This document shows, piece after piece, positions 42,001 to 54,463 of a DNA stretch of 64,000 nt. The notes under the pieces are model-generated. The model searched no databases, was not told where the DNA came from, and was given only the letters and a program-made list of their open reading frames with translations. The stretch is from Myrica gale (lineage: Eukaryota > Streptophyta > Magnoliopsida > Fagales > Myricaceae). Position 1 is the stretch's first letter. Every line of letters starts with the position of its first letter. Location of the stretch: positions 3,601,001 to 3,665,000 of the forward strand of contig OZ005612.1 in NCBI GenBank assembly GCA_963930655.1, in the 5' to 3' direction. Position numbers and translations under genes: made by a program.

Positions 42001-44369
42001 TACAAATTGTTGAACCAAAGCCATCTTCTCAGAAAGTTGGTCATCAAGTTTTACATCATTTGGATGTGAAGCAAATACATGAGGAAATAACTTCGTCATA
42101 ACATATTTCTCTAGTCCCTGTATTTAAAAAGAAGTTCAGAGGTAAATAAATCAGCATGAATCATTAACAGAAACAATTACAAGAAGGGGAAAAACCCAAC
42201 AAGAAAATTAAGACATTAAAACTACCTAAACAAAGCTGTATGAACAAAGAATATACAAGGCAAGAAGTGCAAATCTTTTTGCCACTTTAAGAATATAAAT
42301 AGAAGTGCATGGTGTTGAATATAAACAAATATCAGCCATTTGCCCAAAAGGCCATAACATTAGTAGTTCAGGATTCACCCAATAAATAAATTTTGAACAA
42401 AACAACATCATTTTAGTTGATATGACAGTCTATCTTAAAACACCCTATTCCTCAAGGTCAGTAGATCCGATTGTCTGGCCTACTAAGAGGCCAAAAAACA
42501 AAAAAAAATAAGGAGGAAATGAATTTAGATCAATTCTAAACCAGTTATTGTGCTTCTATAGTCATCAGAGAAAGATCCCGAGAGTACATATAAGGTGTCC
42601 TGCGCCTTATATAGAGTACAGTACGTCAAGGGTTGTACTATGTTTACAATAGCCTTCGTGGAGACTAAATCCCATTGGAGAAAAGAAGCATAGGGATTGC
42701 ATTGGGGTCAAATCTGAAAGTTCAAATTTGTTATCTGTTTTGATAGGTAGATTTGAACCTGAGATCCAATCCAGCCCCACTAACCCCAATTCCATCTGAG
42801 CATAGGCCGAGCCTTGAATGCAATTTTAGCTTGACGGCTTTCACAGAGGCTTAAGTATCCAAATTGATACAAGATTCTGCAACCTCCGTTGCAAACTTAT
42901 TGTTTACATTTGCTCTTTCAGTCTTTACAGGACAGTACTTCTGTTAAGAATGTCATTGGAATCATGCCACTAAAGGACAACAGAAGCTAAAAATGTGCTT
43001 TTGATGAGTAATACTACTGGGAAATTAGGCCCCCATAACAACACAACCATCCTAAAAAGAAATGCAAAAAACAAGGTACATATACAGGAACTCACTTCAC
43101 CAGCACTCTCCAGCTCCTCCTCTGAGCAACCAGCCCAAAGTGGATGAGCCCTGAAAGCTGCTTCCATATTGGCAAGGAACTGCTGTATTGCAGCACTGTC
43201 CTTCTCTGGATCAGGGGCATTGTTTGAAAAAGAGACAATAAAACTGCCATATGGAACACATCACATTGAAGATATTGCACATGTTCATTTTCAAGAGGGG
43301 CAAACTATTTTATTTACCAAAATATAAAGAAGGAAATGAACTTCTAAAAAAGCACCAAACAAATAAATACATCTCAAATCTTCTACGGCAAGGATATCAT
43401 GAGTTTCATTCATCATGAGCCCCCTATAGGCTCTCTTTCCATTCCAGGTCTCCAACACATATACCAAGTCACGCGCCCAATCAGTGCGAACTTGTTATTG
43501 AATTCCATGAAGCTCTCTTCCATTTCAGGTCTCTCACACATATACAGAGTCACACGCCTAATCAGGCAATAGAGAATTCCATGAAGCTCCAGGGTTAACT
43601 TGTCAGCGAATCAATTTTACAGCTCAGAGTTGAACACCGTTTGTCTATGTTTGAGACACCCCTCTTCCTGATTTACACGCTTTAAATAATGAAGGATCTG
43701 TAGGTTTCATTTCGTGAGCTCAAAACCCTACAATCGAAGAGAAAGCTCAAGGTGAGGCTTCATTACGGGTTCTCAAGGTAGCTTCACTATGTATATTTCC
43801 TACAGGTTCGTCACGTAATTGACTCAAGATCAATCACTAGAACTGCTAATGATATATCGGCCGAAACATGGTGCTTGATACTTTCCCTATCTATTCACCA
43901 TTAACTTCAGCTTCCACGCTCGTCCAAACGAGGTTGAGTATTCAGGTAAACTATACCCAATTAGCCATAAAGGAGTTTGAGCACCATCAATATGAAACAA
44001 TCGACGTGAAATCAACTTAAAACAACAGTAGTTAAATTCTAAGCGCAAGGTCGTCGCTACAAGAAACAGCGTCATTATATCCATCCGAATCCGTTTGTAC
44101 AGAAAGTTTAAGCTTTTAGGCGCTAAAGGAACAAAAGAAAAACTACTTCCCAAACATTTTCTAACTTGTTAACGGAATCAGGAAAACTGGAAGAACTTAG
44201 CGATTTTAGCCCCCAGAGATACAGGGAATCTCCAATGGTTCAAATGGAAATGGATTTGATAGTATAAACGCAAGTACCTTTTGATGGATTTGACGAAATC
44301 GGCGGCGGAGGGCTGGCGCATGCGCTCCAGAAAGTCGTGGAGACCCAAGAACACGTCAGCGTTCTCCAT
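39074..44369 (-). CDS. VPS9A: VPS9A, Rab5-family guanine nucleotide exchange factor, 5 exons
   Basis: Activates plant RAB5 GTPases (ARA6, ARA7, RHA1) by GDP-GTP exchange on endosomes, needed for vacuolar and endocytic trafficking. Exons, 5' to 3': 44278-44369, 43096-43243, 41947-42117, 40766-40945, 39074-39886; phases agree and the product is about 467 residues, slightly shorter than the roughly 520 of Arabidopsis VPS9A. The N-terminal helical region starts MENADVFLGLHDFLERMRQP. The VPS9 domain follows (FRAHPLWAGCSEEELESAGE, INMYKAPRDKLVCILNCCKV). The catalytic-loop aspartate lies in PGADEFLPVLIYV and the next conserved block is PPQLHSNLLYIQRYR. The last exon adds an acidic, serine-rich tail ending GGGNDETSQ. 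All core residues are present. Introns contain MITE-like insertions. The start is the family start, with no upstream in-frame alternative seen. Confidence 0.96.
40150..40395. repeat. MITE-like remnant in the last VPS9A intron
   Basis: Sequence of the style GGATAAATATACTGTGCATCCTCC, then TTGACACTTTGCACC, resembles one arm of the foldback elements at 60625-60994 (runs about data-like TGCACC/GTGCAA motifs). No matching second arm or target duplication was found, so this is a weak call. Confidence 0.35.
41136..41336. mobile_element. About 200-bp MITE in VPS9A intron, PIF/Harbinger-like
   Basis: The ends are GGTGTTTGG at left and, inverted from the right, GGCGTTTGTG. The inside is T-rich with repeated CACTTTTTC motifs and AAAATTTTA near both ends. 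It is related in ends and composition to 44800-45025 and 51796-51995. A clear 3-bp duplication could not be assigned here. Confidence 0.6.
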
Positions 44370-44522
44370 TCACCCAGCACCGTCCGATCGTGTGAAAATC
44401 AGAGCTTCCAATGAATGATTACGGACACCTAAACCACATCGAAATGATCGAAGCTCCAGAGGAGAATTTACAAAGATCGAAGAGTCCTAACAGTTAATCT
44501 AGAAAATATATGGAAGGACTTG

Positions 44523-44607
44523 CTGGGCCCAACCCAAGGCCCGCCTAGAAATGGCGTTCGATGGACTCATCTGGCTGGGATGATTCGAAAGTCGTGGGCC
44601 CGGCCCA
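44523..44607. promoter_or_regulatory. Cluster of TGGGCC (site II) motifs upstream of VPS9A
   Basis: TGGGCC occurs at 44524-44529 and 44595-44600, and GGCCCA at 44602-44607, about 155-240 bp upstream of the VPS9A start codon. Such site II elements bind TCP factors in promoters of growing-cell and housekeeping genes. The role here is inferred. Confidence 0.6.
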
Positions 44608-44799
44608 ATACAAACTGATCTACTTGCGTCTTCTTCAACGAGTGAATGCCTCCATAACATTTACAGATAATTTTGAAATTTTATTTTTATTTTTTAAAAC
44701 TCTGAAATTATGTCGGCTGTTGCTTGACTTCGCCTACTTTTGTGCTATTATGCACTTTTCCAGGATATGTGTGCTTGCTTTGCTTAGCGGCTTTTTTTA

Positions 44800-45025
44800 G
44801 GTGTTGTTTGTTTCTCTACAATTCGGCAACTCAATATTTAGGTTATTATTAAAAAAATTATAAAATAATATTTTCTTCTTCATTAAATAATTTTTTTTCA
44901 TTATAATATTCACTCAAATCTTCTATCCTCACTTTTTCACCAACTCCCACAAAATATCTTTACTTTTTCACCAACTACAATACCCCAACATTTCCACTCC
45001 AAAATTTTCACAAACAAACACCACC
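44800..45025. mobile_element. 226-bp PIF/Harbinger-like MITE with TTA duplication
   Basis: The left end GGTGTTGTTTGTTT and the inverted right end GGTGGTGTTTGTTT form the terminal repeat. Both sides are flanked by TTA (44797-44799 and 45026-45028), the 3-bp target typical of PIF/Harbinger. The interior is T/A-rich and non-coding. Confidence 0.82.
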
Positions 45026-45178
45026 TTAACCTTTCGGTCGAAAAATGATGGGACGGGACCAATTCACAGACTTTATTTATTGTTTTAATTATTTATTTTG
45101 TATTGGGATGTCTACTTAAAAAAAATTTAAATTTTAGTATAATTAAAAATGAGCTAAATTAATTAGTTTAATAATTAG

Positions 45179-45390
45179 GTCTTAGGTTCAAATCCCCTCA
45201 TGTGCAAACAATTTTTTGGAGAAACTCTCACAGCAAAGTTGGACTTACCTGACATGTGTGGCTTAAGAGGGTTGTATGGCCCGAGATTTTTCGTGACGAT
45301 GAACCCAACTAGTACGTATACTGGGTCAGATTCGTCTGAACTTGGTGCACGTGAATGTGTGCCCGAATTTCCCTCGTTATAAAAAAAAAA
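45179..45390 (+). mobile_element. SINE-like retroposon with 15-bp target duplication
   Basis: A 212-bp insertion ending in ten A residues is bracketed by the 15-bp repeat TAGTTTAATAATTAG at 45164-45178 and 45391-45405. A pol III box B-like GGTTCAAATCC lies at 45185-45195, close to the 5' end. No box A is seen, so the copy may be 5'-truncated. Not assigned to a named SINE family. Confidence 0.85.
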
Positions 45391-45405
45391 TAGTTTAATA
45401 ATTAG

Positions 45406-46138
45406 ACTATAATATTGAAGAAAATGAATATAATAGATTAATGTAAGAACTGGAACCAAAATATTGATTAAAAATTAGCCAAATTAATTTGACTCTAATG
45501 CATAAAGTTTCAATTAAATCTATATTGGGATACCCAATAATTCAAAGGACAAAGAATGAGGAAAAAGTGAAGGAACTCAGGAAGGAAACTAGTTTATCAC
45601 GTCCAACTTTGGTAAACCTTATCTGTATCGGGATTTCCACTACTACACAATCTGAATGGTGCAGCGAAAGCCCTGTGAGTTTTGTTTTTGATTACACAGT
45701 AAGGCCGTTCAGAGAACCAAAAACTAATCAAGCAATTTAAACTCCTGCTCATGGGCGCCGCATTCAGAGCATAGTGTTCATATGACCCATCAAGTTACAT
45801 TTGATTCCTATGGCGGAAAAGAATTATTTTAAAAAAAGAAAACCTATATAAGAATGCTGTGATTGTATACTAATATCCCTCCAAATCCTCCCGCATCCAC
45901 AAAACAGATTTCTGAGATCAGTGAACAGCCAACAGTTTGAATGAGCAGCTTCCAATAAACTGATGCACCACATTTTGCTCGAGATCTTACAAGATTGAGA
46001 AGAAATGCATGGACTTGTGTATCATACATATATGCACAACTGTAACGATTCTGAATTCACTAAACTGCCTCCCAGACAATGTGGTTGAAAATTCTCTTAA
46101 ACCTTCTCTGCCTAAGGATCTTCACCCTTCAATTGATT
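45406..46138. other. Spacer and probable 3' UTR of the galactosyltransferase gene
   Basis: No gene recognised. The part next to 46139 is probably the 3' UTR of the minus-strand gene. Confidence 0.5.
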
Positions 46139-49100
46139 TTAATATAAAGCGCTCCAAACAGCTCCATCCCCTTCACCACATGTTGCATGAACATACTTCA
46201 TCTTCTCCACTGACTGGCAGATTCCACTACAGCTCCAATCAAATGACGCAACGCAAACATTACCTGCCTGTGCCTTCCACTCACAATCTGCATCAGCAGA
46301 GGATTAATGTGAGTTAAAGAGGAACAACAGCCATAAACAATGAAATAAATGGCTCAACTCTACTTATGGGAACACAGCTATCTGTCTAACACCTTGTGGC
46401 TGAGAGAAGGATGTCTTGCATTTACAAATCAAAATTCCGAACACCCGCATTTAAAAGTCCAGCCCAGGATGCAATAAGTAGCAACATCTTTGGATATGTA
46501 GATGGTAAAGTACTTTATGATTGCATCAAAACTCTTTGAATGTTTAAAAATTATATCCCAACCAAAGAGAACTTTTACCAAGTGGACAGAATAAACCAAA
46601 TCAAGCTGGATTTGGGATGAAAAATCTCCATTATCTAGTGGTGTATCATCCTTGTAGCAGCAAACATGTGTGACACCCCTACATTAGAACCTGAAATTTT
46701 TTACTTTCTTGTTCTCTTTGCAAGCTTTTTTTTTTCTTGCCTACCAAAAAGTTTGTCTATTCGATAATCCTATCTGTCTTTTAAAAGCAGAGTACCTGGT
46801 GGAGTTCCACAGCACATATTGCGATCATCAATGTGCTCAACTTCAAGACCAATAAGCCATGAACCCAGTGACACGTCTTCATTGGCATACTTGTGCAATA
46901 TAGGCCTGCGATCACAATCAGCAACGCCAAGAAGTTTATGCATGCTTCATTAAGAAGAATACTTGTCCGTGCAAATGTTCCATACCCAAAAGTTACCACA
47001 TCCAAAAGGTCTTGCAGGTTGCAGGAAAATATGGACCATAAACCTGTCTCTTTGAAAAAAATTCAGTTCCCATGGGTAATTTGCTTCTGATTTTTGTGTT
47101 TCCATTCAACATGTTCGTAACACTAAAGGATTTTCGGTCAATTTCACCTAGTGCTCATAACATCAAGGTTCAGATGAAAATTTCCGAAAAATCATTTAGA
47201 CTCAGACAATTGAATAACTTGGTGCAGGTGCGGGTAAAAAATGACAATTTACTGCTTATCTCAGCATGAAAACAGCAAACGGAAAAGCTATGAACATTAA
47301 GCCATGGCCCTTAATATGGTAGCTAACAGGCTACTTGCACATGAAAAACCTTACTGGTTGATGGAGATGTATGTGGCTAGGTCCTTTGAAATTGCATATA
47401 TCTGCCCAGTTGCATGCCGGAAGTATTTATTGCCCTCTTCTCCAAATTTCCAGTACTCTGGTTCGTTATATTTGACATCCCTGGAGAACATAGGGAACTT
47501 AAAAATGTTAATGACACTGCCGAGATAGGCAGAAAGTAAAAGAAATAGTAACATTTTCATTCTCATCAGCAGTTAAGATCCAGCAGTATTACCTGCGAGA
47601 AAGAACAGGTCCAGATTTCATACACCCAATGTAGACTCTAGGTTTTGAGCGGTGACGGGCGAGAATTGTAGCTAGCATACCTAGAAAAGCAAGAGATGAA
47701 ACAAAATTAACCAAGCCAATGGTAATACGATACTTTCTTTTTTGGGAATGATACTAAAGCAACAACAATTAAAACAACACAAAGATATTGCTGTGCATAC
47801 CCAAATTGACATGGACATCATCATCCACCTTGACATAGAAGTCAGCATCCCATTGAGCAACGGCAGTGGCAAAGAAAATTTTTGTTTTTGCAGACAACTC
47901 ATGATACCCTTCAACGTGCTCCTACAATATAATTGCATACTGAAAGTTAGACAATCATTTCCTAGAAGGGTGTCTTGAATATTCAGATAAACATACGGCT
48001 TTATGTGCACTTCTTACCAGCCTAAGAAAGTCTTTATGCTGAACATCTTCCGAATCAATAGCACGATCTAAGATGCTGTTGGATGTTGCACTAAACCAAG
48101 CATGTAAAAAGATTAGAAGTTCCATTTATACAACAGAGACATTTTCAACAACTAAAAGCAACAGAGAATCCTTATAAATAGCACCTCTACCGAACTTTAC
48201 CCCCCCCCCCCTCAAAAAAAAGCATCCTGTATATCTCATATATAAGACAAAAGACATGTCAAACTTCAAATTGCTTTTAGAGATGTATCCAATATTGTCA
48301 TATCCAGAACAAACGATTTTCCTTGAACAAACCTACGGGGAATTGATTTTGCTTTCTTTTCCTCTGGTTATCAAGATGTTTCAGTTTGCCATAAAGCTAA
48401 TGCATACGAAAAGAACCTGGGGAAGTAAATTTACCTGTGGCCAATCATGAACCGGATTACAATTCCCTTCTCGCGCTCCAATTGGACAAGTTTTTCACCT
48501 AAAGAAAATAAAACACAACGAGTTTCTTAACAAACAAATCCCCCACAACAACATAAGACGCGAAATGACACGTAAAAACAAACAAACCTAAGCTACTACA
48601 GTATACCTTGAGGCATCCAAGTCTCCCTGACCGAATCACGCCGTTTCCTACTACTGAAAGCGGTGTTGATTCCAATAACTATAAACACTTTCTTCCTCTC
48701 ATTAGGCAACAAAGAGGTCGAAGCGTAGCCGTCGGACATCCCCATTTCGCGAGAAGTCCGACCCGCCGATAATTCCATATTAAGATGCGATATATGCTTG
48801 TCCAGAGATCTGAGCTCGCCTCCAAAAGAACCCACGACAGCTCCCAAATGATTAATAAATTGGTCAGAAAGAAACTTAAGAATTGTGACAACAATTACGA
48901 CTGATGCTTAGAAACTCACTGAAGTGCTTCGTGGGTTTTGAAAACTCTCTCCATCACATCCCTCTCCGGTACCGTTTTCTGATTTCCAAAGAAACGGAAA
49001 AGTGATGGAAAGTTAATACAGAATAGAAGAACATAGAAAATTCAAGCTGCCGGAATTTTAGAGCATTTATGCTAATGAAGCAGATATGGTCCTATGGAAG

Positions 49101-49455
49101 TTCTATACGTACCGTTGTCGTTGTGAAATCGTCGGTGGCCGCTTGCACCTCTTGTTCAAGTCGACGCTGGATCATGAGCTGCCCGCTGGATTCGGGTGTG
49201 GCCCAAGTCCTGAGCAACAACGACCCAAAAGTCAGTCTCATCAGTTTCGACAACAACGAAAACCCATAATCCGAACAAAAACAAAAGAGACATTTTGAGA
49301 GACGCGAATTGAAATTTAGCCAAAAATGAAGGAAAGTAGTGAATGATAGAAAGAAAAAGGGACCTGTTGGTTATGAGGACGCCAATAAGGAAGGAAAAGA
49401 TGCAGAAAATGGGAACCCATTTGGCAGAGATTTTTCCCGTGCTCCGATTCTTCAT
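46139..49455 (-). CDS. B3GALT7: Probable beta-1,3-galactosyltransferase, GT31 family (At1g77810-like), 11 exons
   Basis: Golgi type II membrane enzyme of CAZy family GT31, expected to add beta-1,3-galactose from UDP-galactose to glycans such as arabinogalactan proteins. Exons: 49364-49455, 49113-49209, 48920-48978, 48607-48809, 48435-48498, 48018-48090, 47801-47921, 47593-47680, 47355-47480, 46796-46905, 46139-46287; 1182 nt, 393 residues, the family length. A short basic tail and membrane anchor lie at about residues 13-29 ([17 protein letters not shown]). A stem follows (DUF4094-type; [20 protein letters not shown]). The catalytic domain begins at [20 protein letters not shown]. The metal/UDP-binding DDD is at 229-231 (VKVDDDVH) and the conserved EDVSLG glutamate at 317. 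The cysteine-rich end ([19 protein letters not shown]) is intact. Paralogue choice rests on remembered similarity and on neighbourhood with the PHD gene and eIF5. Confidence 0.93.
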
Positions 49456-49553
49456 TTTCCCCGAGGCTAGAGAGACGGAGATAGGTCGGGACTCAGGTGG
49501 GAAACGACGAAGAGCTTATTGCTTTATAAACTCCCCCGTCCCCGAACTCGGAG

Positions 49554-50150
49554 AAGGGGTGATTAACGTTAGTGACGGTGACGGTTTGACGCAATTAACG
49601 GAATCACATATTTGACACCGTCATCGCATAGCTAAGTTACAATAACCGCCCTTACAAGTGACGGTATTAACGGTAACGGTTATATGATAACCGCTTAAAC
49701 CGTATAACCGTCGTGCAAAAAAAATAAATTTTTTCCTTGAGCTTTTTCATTTTGTTTATTGTTTTAGGCTGTTTAAATTTCCAACATAATATCATAATCA
49801 ATAATCATATCAAATGAACAAATATCATAACATATTCAAATATAATATCATAATCATTAACAATCATAACAAATATAAAATTGTCCAAAAGTATGACATA
49901 ATATCATATTCAAACATAAAGACTAAAGTTTAATAAAAATGTCCAACAATGTGACATAAACCAACTAACATATTCTAACAAAAGCCCAATAAAATTATGT
50001 CACATAATCAATAATCATTTCAAGTCTCAACTAGGGTGGTTAACGGTAGTGTAGGTGACGGTTTGGCAAAAACCATCATCGCACCGCTAAGGCACAATAA
50101 CCGTCCTTACCGGTAGCGGTTAAAACGGTAACCGTCGGTACAAATGAACA
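49554..50150. repeat. Two direct copies of an ACGGT-rich hAT-like terminal sequence
   Basis: GGTGATTAACG followed by GTGACGGTTTG, ACAATAACCG and GTAACGGTTA (about 49556-49705) recurs in the same order and orientation at about 50035-50135 (GGTGGTTAACGG...). The DNA between is AT-rich with repeated ATCATAATCAATAATCAT-type motifs. The composition is like hAT subterminal repeats, but the copies are direct rather than inverted. The left copy begins only about 100 bp upstream of the galactosyltransferase start codon. Confidence 0.65.
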
Positions 50151-51795
50151 CCGTTGGTTCTTCTTTTGGTTTGTATCATGATCCATGCGTGGGCTTTGGA
50201 CCGTCAAAGTTCGGCCGTAATTATATGCGACTTTCGTCGAATTGAGACGGCGTTCCACGCGCGTCTACGCCAGTCACGGCACAATATCCTTTATCGGAAG
50301 GGCCGACCCGATCCGTTTGACTGTTCGTTATTTTAGGCAGGAGACAGGAAATTACGGAAGTTATTACAAAGAATCTGACATAAACACACACAACTAAGCG
50401 AATCTCAGTGTAAGTCTGTCTCTAAATTTGCTAAAATCTGACATAGCATCAAACAAGGCCATATGTTCTTGATTATCAATATATCATAATTGTAGTAAAT
50501 TTCGTCTTTTTAACGATTTATCATAATAATCTCCTTTTATTTCTTTCTTTTTCCGTACCTTTTTGGAGGCAATTAATTGCATTAAAAAATAAAATAGGAA
50601 AACAACTACTCGGCACTTAAAGGCATATTCTTACTGCACTGACCCATAATATTTCAATGGGTTACCCAAAAACACTATATTAAGATTCCAATTCTAATAA
50701 TTTCGGTATCAGATTTTGCATTGATAGCTTTTTATAGGTTTTGATAAGGTTTATGTAACAGGATAAAAATAATAAAATAGATTAAACAAAATATGTTTAA
50801 TTAATTCATAAGTTTTGTGGTTTAATTTCTCAATTTTAATTCTTTCTCGTAGAGTTTTTAGGATTAATTATTTGTAATAAAAAAAAGATGGCCTGTTGTT
50901 TTTGTATTTGTATCTTTATCCCATACATAATGGAAAATGAGGGATCTAATAATGCACTAAACCACTACGACCTAAGTTGCTATAATTGAAACAATACAGG
51001 CAGTGTTATTAAATAGGGACTCTTCACGATTATTGCAGAACCGGGAGATTTAATGACTCATATATACCCTGCCCAAATGCAAACATAAATTGACAAAAGA
51101 AAATTGTATTTCGAACGGATGCTCGTCAACAAAATTGAAGCCAAATGGAATATACATGTATGAAAAGATTGGCCCCGTTTAGGTCATATCTGGGAGGAAT
51201 AGTACAGGAAAATAGCTATTAAAGGCAAGGCATTGAAGTCTATTCACAAATGTGACGCATATCCAACAGGGTACTTCAACCTTTTTGCTGAATAATGTAC
51301 CTATAAGTTGTGCTTACTAGCTGGCGAATGGGGGAGAATTTGGACCACAGGGGAGAAATAAACGGGGCGGGCTACCAGAAATGGACGACCGGAGTCCCCA
51401 ATTCTTCTAGCAGCCAGACCAATAGACAGTGGAGATAAGTCTCAGAGACTTCTATCTCTCCCTCTCTCACGCTGGTTATTTGTTTTTGGCTGCGCCTCCA
51501 GATCCGTTATAACAAACTGAAATTATTGAGGGAGCTACGGGGAAAAGTTTGCTTTGGTAACTTATTAATTATTGCACAAGTATTATTTTATTATCTTTAT
51601 TAATTTGAGTCCCTTAATTAGATCTACAATTAGAATAAGTTAAAAATTAGGCTACATGCATAATCTTGACGGAATCCTAGCAAATTATGTAAATTAATAA
51701 ATTTTTATAGTTCAAAGGTAGAATGCGACAAAATTGACCATAAGTGACGTTTCTCCCAAAGACATTTTTTGGCAGGCAAAACAAATTATACTTAA
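50151..51795. other. Intergenic stretch without recognised gene
   Basis: AT-rich, no exon or RNA gene recognised, and no repeat boundary I can support. Confidence 0.45.
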
Positions 51796-51995
51796 GGGTG
51801 AGTTTGTGTGTTAAAATTTTAGGTATTGGGTTTAGTGTTGGTATTGGGTTTAGTGAAAAAGTGAAGAGAGAGGTAATAGTTTATAGTTTTTGTAATTTTT
51901 TATATTTTTTTTTATGGGAGAGAGAGATTATATTGGAGTATTTTATTAGGAGAGAGATAAAATTTTGGGGAAAATTTTACATGCAAACGCAGCCT
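51796..51995. mobile_element. 200-bp PIF/Harbinger-like MITE
   Basis: The ends are GGGTGAGTTTGTG and, inverted from the right, GGCTGCGTTTGCATG. Each is followed by AAAATTTT. The flanks are TAA/TTA in a CTTAAG context, so the exact 3-bp duplication is ambiguous. The interior has GAGAGAGA and T-rich runs and no coding capacity. Confidence 0.72.
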
Positions 51996-52742
51996 TAAGG
52001 TGTATCACATTTAATAGTTGAGGAACAAACAATTATTATATTTTTTTTTAGTTAATTGCATCCTATAATATGCTCCGTTAAGCATATAGACGGTAGATTG
52101 ACGGAAGAGCCTCATTGTCAAAAGTATGAAACCTAAGGGCTTTAAATTTGAAATTTGAAATTCAAGAACTAAACTGTTAAAAAGGTCAAAACCCAAGGAC
52201 TAAATTGTTAAATTCCCTTAAAAAATAAACTTTTTTTTTCAACTCTAGCCCTAGCCTCTCCGACAGTGTCCCTGAGCTTCGAATCACCCTCTCAAACGCA
52301 GCTTTCTGTACTTCTACAGGATAAACTTTTTAATAGACAAGATGCTAATAAAGAGAAGCAGCTGCAGTACGACTATATAACAAACCTTCAACTTGTATTA
52401 TTCTTGGATTTTAAGCAGAGAGCAATCCGAATAGAGATTGCATCAGTAATAAAACATATGGGAATGGCAGCGGAATAGGCTACTTGGTACCAAGACAAAA
52501 TTGATGCAAGTCCTTGAATTACAAATTAATTACCCAGTAGTGTTGTAGGAACAATTCAAAGTTCTATACAAAAAAACTGGTACAAAACCAGAGGAATCTG
52601 ACAAAGATAAACAAAAGCACACTCCACTGTTTAGGAGTCTTCGTCGTTATATTCCTCATTCTTCTCTTCAAGAATTCTCTCCAGTACAGGAGAGACGGAA
52701 ACCTTAGTCGAAGAAAGGGGCAACCTCAATCCAAGAACTTAA

Positions 52743-52940
52743 GGCTATGTTTAGTTTAGGTCTTGAGATATGTTTTTATTTTTTTGAAAGTAGTGTAAAT
52801 TTTCTTGGGATTGGTGAAAAGTGTGTTAAAAGTTGTTAGAATTTGTAAAAAAGTTATTGAGATTGGTGAAAAGGTATTGGAATTGATGAAATGAGTAGAA
52901 AACGTTTGAAAACGTTTTGAGGCATGAAACAGACATAGTC
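52743..52940. mobile_element. 198-bp PIF/Harbinger-like MITE with TAA duplication
   Basis: The ends are GGCTATGTTTAG and, inverted from the right, GACTATGTCTGTTTC. TAA lies on both sides (52740-52742 and 52941-52943). The interior repeats GATTGGTGAAAAG. It belongs with the other GTTTG-ended MITEs in this window. Confidence 0.8.
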
Positions 52941-52943
52941 TAA

Positions 52944-54129
52944 ATGTCTGATCTTCATTGCCATGGCAGTACAAATAAACTTTTCTCCTTCTCGTAATCT
53001 TGGGGGATTTCCAAGTAAAAAAAAATCTTGGGGGAGGAAAGGGGAGCTGACAAAGGGAAGGGAATAAGTGGGACGGCATCGTCCCTAGCTAGTCTTTAGT
53101 TTTTTTTTAAAATGGCTCACCTGGCGCCTATTTAGCTACACGCGTGGAGCACATTTGGCGTGTGGCTGCTGAACTTGTTTTTTTTTATGCGCATCAGCGT
53201 CTAATTGGGTGTTGAAGTGGCATTTTTGGCCAAGTCAGCAATTGCAGTTAATTATTTGACGTTAAGAATATGATCTCAGAGACTATTTAGTAGAAAATAT
53301 TACTCAAGTGACTATCTTGTTAAAATGTGATACCACATAAACCAACAATGCAATTAATCTTCTTTTTTAATCATAACATAAACTCAATCTTTTGTATACA
53401 AGACTTGAATGGACTTGACACGAACTGAAAAACACACTAATCGGACTAGCAACATAATGTTCAATCCTAAACCCTCACAATTTAAATAAAAATAAATGCA
53501 AAATTGATCTCTTTGCTATAAGCTAAAATTGATTTAGTCCTTCTATATTAAAAGCATAAATTTAATTCATATGATTTGATCCTTGTTTGTCTGTTCTCGT
53601 TCCATTAGCTTATTTTACAAAACTGATTCGATATCAGCCTTCATCTCCATGTCAGAATAAATTATTTGCACACAACAAAAATTTTTTATTGTAAAATGGT
53701 CCATTGCTTGAAGAACTACCAGAGCTTACCACCTGCAATAATAGGGTCTCTCACAACAATAAAAATAAAAATAGGAGAGCTTACAACCTGCAACAATGGC
53801 ATCTCATAAGTGAGCTTACGACTGGCACAAGAACAATCCATTGCAAGACTGTAAGATCTATTCCTTGGCTGGATTTGAGAGTCATTTGGGGATCTGTTGG
53901 GTTTTCAAGTTTTTTTGGGGGTGATTCCTTTCAACAGTTCCGTGCTTAGATTTAAATCTCGGTTTGTGGATGTTCTATTGTAATTGTGAATGTTATTGTT
54001 AGTCAACGGTCCGATTCCCGAACACCCATTACCCATCTGTTGATTTGTGGCGTGAGGACTGCAGCCTGTAGGTGTTCAGATTTAACAAGGTGACGAAAAC
54101 TCTTTCCGTCTTTTGTTTTACATGGAATA
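52944..54129. other. Intergenic stretch without recognised gene
   Basis: No gene recognised. A short imperfect repeat (GAGCTTAC...CCTGCAACAATGG type) is seen near 53720-53815. Confidence 0.45.
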
Positions 54130-54138
54130 TTATATATA

Positions 54139-54463
54139 GGGTTAAATGCATGATATGTCTCAGTGCTATGCGGTAATAGTAAATATGCTTATGAGGTAAA
54201 CAAAGTTTTTTTCATACCTCTGAGGTAAACATTCAGGAGCAAATATGCTCTTCCGTTATGTGTCGTTTGAAACACTAACGGTAAATGCTGACGTGTCTAA
54301 TTTTGACACGTCAGCATTTACCGTTAGTGTTTCAAACAACACATAACGGAAGGACATATTTGCTCCTGAATGTTTACCTCAGGGGTATGAAAAAGACTTT
54401 ATTTACCTCAGGGGCATATTTGCTATTACCGTATACCACAGGGGCATGACATGCATTTAACCC
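54139..54463. mobile_element. Foldback Mutator-like MITE with perfect 9-bp target duplication
   Basis: A 325-bp hairpin: arms of about 160 bp (left from GGGTTAAATGCATG, right ending ATGCATTTAACCC) pair around a centre near 54300 (TGACACGTCAGCATTTACCG is the inner arm). It is flanked by TTATATATA at 54130-54138 and 54464-54472, a perfect 9-bp duplication typical of Mutator-like elements. No coding capacity. Confidence 0.93.
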
